Below are positions 16,974 to 24,297 of a stretch of 64,000 nucleotides of DNA, piece after piece. The position numbers and the translations under genes are program-made. The number at the start of each line of letters is the position of its first letter. Position 1 is the first letter of the stretch. This stretch comes from UBA1926 sp036732005. Lineage in GTDB: Bacteria; Planctomycetota; Phycisphaerae; Phycisphaerales; UBA1924. The stretch is taken from contig DAINDF010000016.1 in the NCBI GenBank assembly GCA_036732005.1, forward strand, positions 1 through 64,000, read 5' to 3'. Below the pieces are notes generated by a model that saw nothing but the letters and a program-made list of their open reading frames with translations, did no database searches and was not told where the DNA came from.

Positions 16974-17869
16974 AGCACCTGCTGACGCTGATGGACCTGT
17001 CCCCGAGGGAGATCTCGGGGCTGCTCGACCTGGCCGCGAAATTCAAGAAGGACCCGCTCGGCGAACGCAAGTCCCTGCGGGGGCGCACCCTCGCGATGAT
17101 CTTCCAGAAGCCCTCGACCCGCACGCGGGTCTCGTTCGAGGTCGCGATGCAGCGCCTCGGGGGCAACGCCCTGTTCCTCTCCTCGAGGGACCTGCAACTC
17201 GGACGGGGCGAGACCATCCCCGACACCGCCCGCGTCCTCGCCCGATACTGCGACGCGATCATGGCGCGCGTCTTCAACCATGCCGACCTGACCGGGCTCG
17301 CCGAGGGGGGCGTCCCCGTCATCAATGGCCTCAGCGACCTTCTGCACCCCTGCCAGGCCCTCGCCGACGCGATGACCATCCGCGAGCGCAAGGGGTCACT
17401 GAACGAGGTGAAACTCGCCTACCTCGGCGACGGGAACAATGTCGCCAACGCCCTGATCACCCTCGCCGCCCGCACCGGGCTCGCCCTGCGCATCGCCTGC
17501 CCGCCGGGCTACGACCCCGACCCCGACATCGTCCACGCGGCCCGGCACGAGGGCGCCGACCTGCTCGTCACCGCCGACCCGCGCGAGGCCGTCGCGGGCG
17601 TCGATGTCGTCTACACCGACACCTGGACCTCCATGGGGCAGGAGGACGACGCCGACCGGCGCCGACGCGACCTGACACCCTACCGCGTCGACGAGGCCCT
17701 CTTCGCCGCCGCCGACCCGGACGCCCTGTTCATGCACTGCCTGCCCGCCCACCGCGGCAGCGAGGTTGTCGACGCGGTCATCGATCACGAGCGGTCCGTG
17801 GTCTTCGATCAGGCCGAGAACCGCCTGCACACCGAGCAGGCCGTCCTGTTCACGCTGCTGGCTGCATGA
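16970..17869 (+). CDS. argF: Ornithine carbamoyltransferase
   Basis: 299 residues. Transfers carbamoyl between carbamoyl phosphate and ornithine/citrulline. Carbamoyl phosphate is bound by Ser49-Thr-Arg-Thr-Arg53 (KPSTRTRVSFEVA), with HPCQALAD further on. The ornithine loop SMGQEDD and the C-terminal HCLPAHRG are intact. These features argue against an aspartate or knotted carbamoyltransferase. Overlaps the preceding gene by 4 nt. The carbamate kinase next door suggests a catabolic direction (citrulline to ATP), but the sequence does not separate catabolic from biosynthetic OTC. Confidence 0.94.
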   Translation: MKHLLTLMDLSPREISGLLDLAAKFKKDPLGERKSLRGRTLAMIFQKPSTRTRVSFEVAMQRLGGNALFLSSRDLQLGRGETIPDTARVLARYCDAIMARVFNHADLTGLAEGGVPVINGLSDLLHPCQALADAMTIRERKGSLNEVKLAYLGDGNNVANALITLAARTGLALRIACPPGYDPDPDIVHAARHEGADLLVTADPREAVAGVDVVYTDTWTSMGQEDDADRRRRDLTPYRVDEALFAAADPDALFMHCLPAHRGSEVVDAVIDHERSVVFDQAENRLHTEQAVLFTLLAA

Positions 17870-17933
17870 TCAACCGCGCCGCCCCCGTGGCTTCGGAGAA
17901 GCGGGCTCCGCTTCATCGCGATTGTGACGGTGC

Positions 17934-18056
17934 GCTGCGCGTGCACCGCTGCTGCCACCACCCGCCGCGTGAGCGGCGCGTGGTGTGGATCGGACGCCCG
18001 CGGGCAAGGCGCGACGCGCCGTTCGGGCGGGTCGTTGCGCCGCCCCCGCTCAACCA
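17934..18056 (+). repeat. Intergenic repeat B, copy 1
   Basis: About 123 nt homologous to 60989-61115. Two palindromic cores are visible: CACCACCCGCCGC/GCGGCGCGTGGTG around a 4-nt loop (17957-17986), and a second imperfect hairpin at about 18010-18041. It lies in the 212-nt space between convergent OTC and the unknown gene at 18082. Confidence 0.78.
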
Positions 18057-18081
18057 AGAACCCGGGGCAGCACCGGGCTGG

Positions 18082-18960
18082 CTACTTCCCGCCCCAACGG
18101 GGCTCCCCGGCCGGCTCCGGCATCGCCGCGACCGGCACCGCCGGGCGGCCCCCGACCGCGGTCGGGGGGCCGGTGATCACGAACCGCTCGCCCGCCTCGA
18201 GGCGGGCCTGGAGCGCACGCATCGCGTCCTCGTCGCCCGACGAGATCGCAAACTCCGGCTCGGGCCCCTCCGGCCTCGGGGCCTCGGGGTCGCCCATCGC
18301 CGCCCGGAGCCCCCGCTCGCTGACGCGGAGGCAGTAGGTCAGCGTGGCCGGGAACGCGTGGGCCGGTGTCCACGCCGTAAGCAATTCGAGGGGCCCGAAC
18401 CGGGTGTGGACCCCCAGCGCGGGCGAGTCCCACTGCGTCGCCCCGATCTGCGTCCGGCATCGGAAGCAGCGCAGCGCGAACGCCTTGGTCAGGCTGGCCA
18501 TCCCCTTGAGGTTCATCTCGGGGATCAGCCGGTTGAGCGAGGCGAGGTTGTGCCCGTACCAGACCGAGGGGGGGCGGGCCGGGATCGCGATGTACATCGA
18601 GAGCGGGACCAGGCCCTCGTAGCCCTCGCTCAGCCGCAGCCTGTTCCGGGCCGAGTCGCTGAGCGCCCCGGCGCGGCATCCGAACCCGAAGATCCCTCCC
18701 GGCAACGCCGAGGCCTCGTAGAAGAGCCAGCGCGGCATCGGCATGCCCTCCGGCCCGAAGGTCAGCGCGTCGAGCGTGCAGAGGCGGTTGAGGAACGGCT
18801 CAGATTCGAGCCGGGTCGGGTCGATCCGGTTGCGGGGCGGGACGCGCAGCCCGAACGGCGCGACATCGAACCGCCCGTCGTGGCGGCCGGCGCGCACAAG
18901 AAAGGGCTCGAGCGCTGACAGCACGCCGTCGTTGATTGTGCGCACGAGCAGGGTGTTCAT
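18082..18960 (-). CDS. Unknown protein, paralogue of its upstream neighbour
   Basis: 292 residues, family not recognised. No signal peptide or membrane helix. Notable segments are MPMPRWLFYEASALPGG, SMYIAIPARPPSVWYGHN, GPLELLTAWTPAHAFPATL and a C-terminal helix (AMRALQARLEAGERFVITGP). The same series (IPAWALYDCAEVTG, TPMLIPGHWHFFG, GPVEILTAWTPAHTRVAS, ALRRLQARIDLGARVYPVGP) occurs in the upstream gene, so the pair arose by duplication. ATG at 18960 overlaps the upstream stop (ATGA), indicating one transcript with coupled translation. The final 15 residues are Pro/Gly-rich. Function unknown. Confidence 0.8.
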   Translation of the reverse strand: MNTLLVRTINDGVLSALEPFLVRAGRHDGRFDVAPFGLRVPPRNRIDPTRLESEPFLNRLCTLDALTFGPEGMPMPRWLFYEASALPGGIFGFGCRAGALSDSARNRLRLSEGYEGLVPLSMYIAIPARPPSVWYGHNLASLNRLIPEMNLKGMASLTKAFALRCFRCRTQIGATQWDSPALGVHTRFGPLELLTAWTPAHAFPATLTYCLRVSERGLRAAMGDPEAPRPEGPEPEFAISSGDEDAMRALQARLEAGERFVITGPPTAVGGRPAVPVAAMPEPAGEPRWGGK

Positions 18961-19700
18961 CCGAACACCGCCTTCAGGGCCGCCGCTCGGCCCGCGGCCA
19001 CCGGCCCGACGGGATAGACGCGGGCGCCGAGGTCGATGCGGGCCTGGAGCCGCCTGAGGGCGCGTTCGTCCGAGGTGTCGAGATCGAGCCGTTCGCCCGG
19101 GGTGTCGTCGTGGGCGTGGGGGCGCGGCGGGCCCGGCTCGACGCGGATCGTCGCCGACGCGACGCGGGTGTGCGCGGGCGTCCAGGCGGTGAGGATCTCG
19201 ACCGGGCCGAGGCGCTCGTACGCCGACCAAGCCGGGTCGGCCCACCCGAGCACCGCGGTGAACGCGACCGGCCTGAGCAACGCCACCAAGATCGCGACGG
19301 TTGCGAGGCGCTCCGCGTCGTCGGACGCGCACAAGCCGAAGAAATGCCAGTGCCCGGGGATGAGCATGGGCGTGGCGGCGAGCATCGTGATCGGCTCGGG
19401 GTCGTCGCCCAGCGTGCGCGCGCCCGCGACCATCCCGGTGACCTCGGCGCAGTCGTACAGCGCCCACGCCGGGATACCCAGGCCCGCGGGCTCGAGGAAG
19501 CGTTGCTGAAGCCGGTTGAGGCGCTCGATGAACGGCCCGCTGCGCACCAGGAGGGGATCGACATGGTCGACACCCGCCGACGCCAGCCCCCCGGCGCGGT
19601 CCGCGACACAGACGGCGTACCAGCGCCGCCCCGGTCCCGGGGCGGGCTCAACAAAAGCCCGCCCCTCGCACTGGGGGTTGAATCGAGACACAGATGTCAT
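18957..19700 (-). CDS. Unknown protein, paralogue of its downstream neighbour
   Basis: 247 residues. Shares the LTAWTPAH signature and overall motif order with the gene at 18082. It has a hydrophobic central stretch (LATVAILVALLRPVAFTAVLG, about residues 131-151) that could be buried or membrane-touching, and Cys/His/Trp-rich patches (GHWHFFGLCASDD). No known catalytic motif was recognised. ATG at 19700 is the first good start; no Shine-Dalgarno is evident. The stop overlaps the downstream start by 4 nt. The two products may form a heteromer; that is inference from coupling and paralogy. Confidence 0.78.
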   Translation of the reverse strand: MTSVSRFNPQCEGRAFVEPAPGPGRRWYAVCVADRAGGLASAGVDHVDPLLVRSGPFIERLNRLQQRFLEPAGLGIPAWALYDCAEVTGMVAGARTLGDDPEPITMLAATPMLIPGHWHFFGLCASDDAERLATVAILVALLRPVAFTAVLGWADPAWSAYERLGPVEILTAWTPAHTRVASATIRVEPGPPRPHAHDDTPGERLDLDTSDERALRRLQARIDLGARVYPVGPVAAGRAAALKAVFG

Positions 19701-19796
19701 GATATCGCGTGCCCGCCGCCGGGGGGCCGCGGATTGCCGGGCACTGGCTGGCGGGAATGGTTGGGCAGGCTCGGCTCGGCCCGCGCGGGCCGGGCC

Positions 19797-20018
19797 TCAC
19801 CGTTTGGTCGGGTCAACCGGGCAAGTCCGGATTCCGAACAGGCAATACGCCGGGCAGATCCCGGCCGCCCCGGTGCCGATCAGGACCGCCGCGACGATGG
19901 CGGCGATGAGCCCGAGCAGCGAGCCTTCCGCAAGCCCCATGAAGAACCAGGCGCCAGCAAGCAGGGCAAGCCCAGCGAGGACGCGGAGGACGCGGTCGAT
20001 TGTGCCTTCGTTCTTCAT
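19797..20018 (-). CDS. DUF2892 (YgaP-type) small membrane protein
   Basis: 73 residues. Starts KNEGTIDRVLRVLAGLALL and ends GICPAYCLFGIRTCPVDP, the usual DUF2892 pattern: two transmembrane hairpin helices (about residues 11-28 and 33-51) plus a CPxYxLxGIxTCP tail. In E. coli YgaP this domain is fused to a rhodanese domain. Here it is a separate gene 32 nt downstream of an MBL-rhodanese protein on the same strand, which supports a role in persulfide handling at the membrane. Confidence 0.9.
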   Translation of the reverse strand: MKNEGTIDRVLRVLAGLALLAGAWFFMGLAEGSLLGLIAAIVAAVLIGTGAAGICPAYCLFGIRTCPVDPTKR

Positions 20019-20050
20019 GGGCAAGTCTCCGGGCGGGGTTCCACGCCCGC

Positions 20051-21472
20051 TCACCTCTCGATCGGGGCCCCGGCGGCCTGCCAGGCAAGGAAGCCGCCCT
20101 CGATGTTCTTCACGAGGACGCCGGCGCGCTGTAGATACGCGCACGCCCGGGCCGATCGGATGCCGCTGCGGCAGTTGACGAGCAGGGTCTTGACCTCGGG
20201 GATCTCGGCGGTCCGCCCCATAAGGCGGGTGTGCGAGATGTTCTTGGCGCCGGGGATGTGCCCCTCGGTGAACTCGCTGAGGCGGCGGACATCCAGGACC
20301 GCCTCGCCCGGGCCCGGGCCCTTCTCGACCGCGGCGACGGGGACCTGCTCGATGCGGCCCGTGGCGGTGGGGGAGGCGGTGACCTCCGCGGCCGGGCACC
20401 AGGCCTCGATCCGGTCGAGCCCGATGCGGATGAGATCCCGGATGGTCGGCTCGAGGTCGGCGGGCTCGGCGATGAGGACAATGCGTTCGTCATCCTTGAT
20501 CAGCGAGCCGGCGTCGGTGCTGAACGACCCGATGCGGGGCAGGGAGAGCGAGCCCGGGATGTGACCGGCGACGAAGAGCGGCCAGGGCCGGGTGTCGACG
20601 ATCGCGACCGCCCGGGCGTCGAGCTGGGCGATTTGTTCCGGTGTGGCGCGTCCCGGCTCGGGGAGGCCCCCGAGGACGCGGGGGCCGTCGCGGTTCACGC
20701 GCTTCATGGTGGCGAAGTACATGGGGGGCTCGGGCTGTCCGTCGAGGATGAAGTCCACGAAGGCCTGCTCGTTGACCGCGGACCGGATGGCGGCGTTGAA
20801 GCGTCGCTCGTAGCCGATTGTGCTCATGGGGACGGCGCCGAGCGCCTTCCCGCAGGCGCTGCCGGCGCCGTGCCCCGGCCAGACCTGCACCCAGTCGGGC
20901 AGGGAGTCGAGTCGATTGAGCGTCTTGTACAGGGTGCGGGCGGAGGGCTCCATAAGCCCGGCCTGCCCGGCGGCGGTCTCGAGGAGGTCGGGGCGGCCGA
21001 GATCGCCCACGAAGACGAAGTCGCCGCTGACCAGGCCGAGCGGTTCGGAGGCGCCGGCGCCCCGGTCGGTGACGAGGTAGGCGAGGTGCTCGGGGGTGTG
21101 CCCCGGGGTGTGGAGGGCGGTGAACTCGATGCCGCCGAGGGAGAACGAGTCCCCGTCGCGGAGGATGGTGTGGGCGTAGGCGCCGCCGCCGGCCTTCTGC
21201 GTCACCCATCGCGACTGCCAGTCGGGCCCGCCCTCGCCCGAGACATAGACATGGGCCCCCCGCTCGGCGAGTTCGCGGGCGCCGGAAACGAAATCGGCGT
21301 GGATATGGGTCTCGGCGACCGCGACCAGCTTGAGGCCGTGGGCCGCGGCGAGGTCGATCACCCGGTCGACATCGCGGAGGGGGTCGAAGACGATGGCCTG
21401 CCCGGTTTTTTGGCAGCCGAAGAGGTAGGCGGCCTGGGCGAGCTTCTCGTCGTAGATCATGCGCATGAACAC
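20051..21472 (-). CDS. MBL-fold persulfide dioxygenase-like protein with two rhodanese domains
   Basis: 473 residues. The N-terminal metallo-beta-lactamase domain (about 1-245) has THIHADFVSGARELAERG, HTPGHTPEHLAYLV and GDFVFVGDLGRPDLL, typical of ETHE1/CstB-type persulfide dioxygenases. The first rhodanese domain (about 275-365) has lost its cysteine (IVLIAEPADLEP at the active-site loop). The second (about 375-470) has Cys in VNCRSGIRSARA. Likely role: oxidation or transfer of sulfane sulfur during sulfide detoxification. GTG at 21472 is chosen because AAGGAGG lies 5 nt upstream; ATG at 21466 is the alternative. Confidence 0.88.
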   Translation of the reverse strand: MFMRMIYDEKLAQAAYLFGCQKTGQAIVFDPLRDVDRVIDLAAAHGLKLVAVAETHIHADFVSGARELAERGAHVYVSGEGGPDWQSRWVTQKAGGGAYAHTILRDGDSFSLGGIEFTALHTPGHTPEHLAYLVTDRGAGASEPLGLVSGDFVFVGDLGRPDLLETAAGQAGLMEPSARTLYKTLNRLDSLPDWVQVWPGHGAGSACGKALGAVPMSTIGYERRFNAAIRSAVNEQAFVDFILDGQPEPPMYFATMKRVNRDGPRVLGGLPEPGRATPEQIAQLDARAVAIVDTRPWPLFVAGHIPGSLSLPRIGSFSTDAGSLIKDDERIVLIAEPADLEPTIRDLIRIGLDRIEAWCPAAEVTASPTATGRIEQVPVAAVEKGPGPGEAVLDVRRLSEFTEGHIPGAKNISHTRLMGRTAEIPEVKTLLVNCRSGIRSARACAYLQRAGVLVKNIEGGFLAWQAAGAPIER

Positions 21473-21477
21473 GGTTG

Positions 21478-21484
21478 CCTCCTT
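21478..21484 (-). promoter_or_regulatory. Shine-Dalgarno of the MBL-rhodanese gene
   Basis: AAGGAGG on the minus strand with a 5-nt spacer to GTG 21472, or 11 nt to ATG 21466. It favours the GTG start. Confidence 0.6.
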
Positions 21485-21552
21485 CCCGGGATGCCCGGGG
21501 CCGGGTGCGAAGTTTCTCAGGATAGAACCCCCGTGTGCGGCGCGTGGAGGCG

Positions 21553-23391
21553 TCAGGCGATCGGGGGCTTGAGGGCGCGGAAGGCGAGGAACATCGGGAT
21601 CTCGGCCCGGGCCCGGTCCTCGGCGTCGGCTCGGGGCCCCGGGTTGCTCCGTCGCTCGCTGGGCCACTCCTCGAGGGCGTCGATCACCAGCCCCGCCTTC
21701 GCGGCCGCGGCGATGTAAGCGGAGATCGGGCGGTGGAAGGTGGTGGTCTTCACGGCGGCAGCGCCGGAGGAATGGGCGCCGGGGTTCATCGTGATCTCGA
21801 TGGAACTGGGGCGCAGGTACGCGTCGACCCGACGGAACTGCACGGGGTTCTCGGTTCCCATCCCCTCCCAGCCCCAGGCCGTCTGCCGGGGCGCGCGGAA
21901 CGCGGGGTGGAGGATCACGCCCACAAAGCGCCCGCCCGGGCGGAGCGCGGCGGCGGCGCCCGCGAGGGTCGCGTCGACATCCGGGATGTTCATCAGAGCC
22001 ATCAGGCAGGCGGCGGCGTCGAAGCTCGCGGGCTCGGCGTGTTGCTCGAGGTGCTGCGCGTCTCCGACGCGGTACTCGATGCGATCCCCGCCGATCGCCC
22101 GTGCCCGTTCGATCAGCCGTTCGGCGAGGTCGACCCCGAGCACGGCGGCGCCGCGCTCGGCGGCGGCGCGGCTGAGCGCGCCCTGCCCGCAGGCGATGTC
22201 GAGGACCCGCTCGTTCGTGTCCGGGTCGAGCAGGCTGAGCGTGCGGGGGATAAGGACCTTGTCGTAATGATCGTGGCCTTTTTCTCGGAGCAGGTTGTCG
22301 TACCACTCGCTGACACGGTCCCACTGTGTCGGGACCTTCACGCCTTCGGGCGTGTCGACAACATCGGGCTTCGCGTCGCGGGGCGGGGCCTTGCCGACGG
22401 CGGTGGAGAAGAACGCGGGCGGCGGGCTGTGCAGCCGGATTCTCTCGCCGGAGGCTGGGTGCTCGAAGGTGACCTCACCCAGGTGGAGGGCGAGGCGGGA
22501 GAACTCCCGCCGCGTCGAGCCGTAGGCGGCGTCGCCTGCGACGGGGTGGCCTTGTTCGGCCATGTGCGCACGGAGTTGGAACGGATGGTCCGTCTCGGCG
22601 CGGAGGCGGAGGAGGGTGAGGCCATCGCCGGAGGCGACGACCCGTGCGTGCGTGACGGCGGCGAGCGGCTTCTGTGGGCCGGTGGGTGCGGCGTCGGTGT
22701 CCGGCACGCTCTCGACCACGCCGCGCCGGTTCTGGACCAGGCGAGTCCGGATTGTCGTCGTCGCGGCGGCGCCGGCGTCGGCGGGGGCGAAGACCCCCTC
22801 GACGATCGCCTCGTAGATGCGCGTGGTTTTCCTGCTCCGGAACTGGCGTCGGAGGGCCTCGGCGGCTTCGTGGGTCCGGGCGAACACGAGCACGCCCGAG
22901 GCGTCGCGGTCGACCTCGTGGACCACGAACGCCCGGGTGTCCCGCTGACGCCGGGCCTTGAGGAGATTCCGCGTCAGGTCGAGCGCGGTGGCCCGGCGCG
23001 CGTGCTGGGCGGCGGTCAGGACCCCGGCCGGCTTGAGGATCGCGATGACCTCGTCGTCGAGATGGAGCACCTCGATCGGCGGGGGCGCCGGTTCGCGCGT
23101 GGGCTTGATCGGCTTGGGGGGCGGGCCTCCGGGGCCTCGCCCGCCGGGGCCGCGCGGGGGGCCGCCGAAGCCGCCGGGTCCGGGGCGGGCGGGTCCTCTA
23201 CGCGGTCCCGGCGGACCGCCGCTGGGCCTGTTTCGGGGTCCCGGGCCTCCGGGGCCTCCCGGTCTTCCCGACCCCGGCCCGCGGTCTCGCCTGGGGCCTC
23301 CCGGCCCTGATCCCCGGCCCGGGTGGTCACTTTGGTGTGCGATGGGTCTGTCTCCTGGTCGCCTTGGCGACGACCGGTTCGAGTTGATCAA
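21553..23391 (-). CDS. RluA-family pseudouridine synthase fused to SAM methyltransferase
   Basis: 612 residues in one frame. Residues 1 to about 100 are an Arg/Gly/Pro-rich, RGG-like low-complexity region. Residues of about 105-345 are an RluA-type pseudouridine synthase: VLHLDDEVIAILKPAGVLTA, the catalytic Asp in HEVDRDASGVLVFA, and HPFQLRAHMAEQGHPVAGDAAYG. Residues of about 370-612 are a class I methyltransferase: VLDIACGQGALSRAAAERGA (motif I), FDAAACLMALMNIPD, LRPGGRFVGVILHP. An RNA-modifying enzyme with two activities is likely. The start is uncertain: TTG 23391 overlaps the upstream gene by 65 nt and has no ribosome site, and the next usable in-frame start (GTG, just before VLHLDD) would omit the basic extension. 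Confidence 0.82.
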   Translation of the reverse strand: MINSNRSSPRRPGDRPIAHQSDHPGRGSGPGGPRRDRGPGSGRPGGPGGPGPRNRPSGGPPGPRRGPARPGPGGFGGPPRGPGGRGPGGPPPKPIKPTREPAPPPIEVLHLDDEVIAILKPAGVLTAAQHARRATALDLTRNLLKARRQRDTRAFVVHEVDRDASGVLVFARTHEAAEALRRQFRSRKTTRIYEAIVEGVFAPADAGAAATTTIRTRLVQNRRGVVESVPDTDAAPTGPQKPLAAVTHARVVASGDGLTLLRLRAETDHPFQLRAHMAEQGHPVAGDAAYGSTRREFSRLALHLGEVTFEHPASGERIRLHSPPPAFFSTAVGKAPPRDAKPDVVDTPEGVKVPTQWDRVSEWYDNLLREKGHDHYDKVLIPRTLSLLDPDTNERVLDIACGQGALSRAAAERGAAVLGVDLAERLIERARAIGGDRIEYRVGDAQHLEQHAEPASFDAAACLMALMNIPDVDATLAGAAAALRPGGRFVGVILHPAFRAPRQTAWGWEGMGTENPVQFRRVDAYLRPSSIEITMNPGAHSSGAAAVKTTTFHRPISAYIAAAAKAGLVIDALEEWPSERRSNPGPRADAEDRARAEIPMFLAFRALKPPIA

Positions 23392-24040
23392 ATAGCCAGC
23401 GGGCGAACTCGCCCTTGCCGACCTGGCCGTCGGTGGAGGCGACGGCCTCGCCGCCCCGTTGGAAGAGTGTCGCGGCGATGGAATCGGAGTCCATGGTCTC
23501 CAGAGGGTTGCCGACGATGAAGTCGATGGCCTTGCGCTCCAGTTTCTCGCGGGCGGAGTCGGTCAGGCGATGGCGCGGCTCGAGGGCGAAGCCGACGAGG
23601 GTCTGGTCGTCGCGGCGGCGCGCGGCGCAGCCCGCGAGCAGGTCGGGCGTCGGTTCGAGGTGGAGGGTGACCGGCCCCTTGCCGCGGCGCCATTTGCCTT
23701 CCCGGGTTCCCTCGGGCACGACGGGGCGGAAATCGGCAACGGCGGCGGCCATGATGAGCAGGTCGGTCTCGGGGAGGTGTTCGATCAGCAGGGCTTCGAG
23801 GTCCGCGGTGGACTCGAAGCGATGGATCTCGATGCCGGGCGACCCGGGGAGTCTCGCAAGAGGCCCCATCAGAATCCGGACCTGCCACCCGCGCGAGGCG
23901 GCCTCTTCGGCGAGGGCGACGCCCACGCGCCCGCTCGAGCGATTGCCGAGGTACCTGACGGCGTCGATCGGCTCGTGGGTCGGCCCAGCCGTGATCAGCA
24001 CGCGGAGCGGGCGGCAGCGTGGATCGGGCGAGCACGGCAC
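23327..24040 (-). CDS. coaB: Phosphopantothenate-cysteine ligase, CoaB domain only
   Basis: 237 residues. Joins cysteine to 4'-phosphopantothenate in coenzyme A synthesis. LRVLITAGPTHEPIDAVRYLGNRSSGRVG is the standard CoaB N-terminal region, followed by MAAAVADFRP and a C-terminal DFIVGNPLETM-type loop. The decarboxylase (CoaC) domain that precedes CoaB in most bacteria is missing here, so coaC must be elsewhere. GTG at 24040 is the start. Downstream, the fusion gene overlaps its 3' end. It is divergent from the pilB gene at 24298. Confidence 0.9.
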   Translation of the reverse strand: MPCSPDPRCRPLRVLITAGPTHEPIDAVRYLGNRSSGRVGVALAEEAASRGWQVRILMGPLARLPGSPGIEIHRFESTADLEALLIEHLPETDLLIMAAAVADFRPVVPEGTREGKWRRGKGPVTLHLEPTPDLLAGCAARRRDDQTLVGFALEPRHRLTDSAREKLERKAIDFIVGNPLETMDSDSIAATLFQRGGEAVASTDGQVGKGEFARWLFDQLEPVVAKATRRQTHRTPK

Positions 24041-24297
24041 GGGCGTTCCTTTCGAGCCCCGGGGAGACGGCGTGGATCGATCCGTCGCTACGAGAGGTTA
24101 GCGCGCCGGCTGCGCCCAGGTCGCTCGTGGGGGTCGGAGTCCGGGAGGGCTGGGGGGATCCGGGGGATGGGCAGGCCGGTATAGTTGCGTCAACGGGGAC
24201 CCGTGGGCGTGGATGGACCGCGCGTGCGGGGGATCCGTTCGGCACACCGACCGCCGCGGCCGCGGCGACCCGACCTGGTGGAGGCCCTCGACAGCGC

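Noticed and set aside
24180..24185. TATAGT before the first pilB as a promoter
   Set aside because: The expected -35 position (GATCCG) does not match, so no promoter was called.
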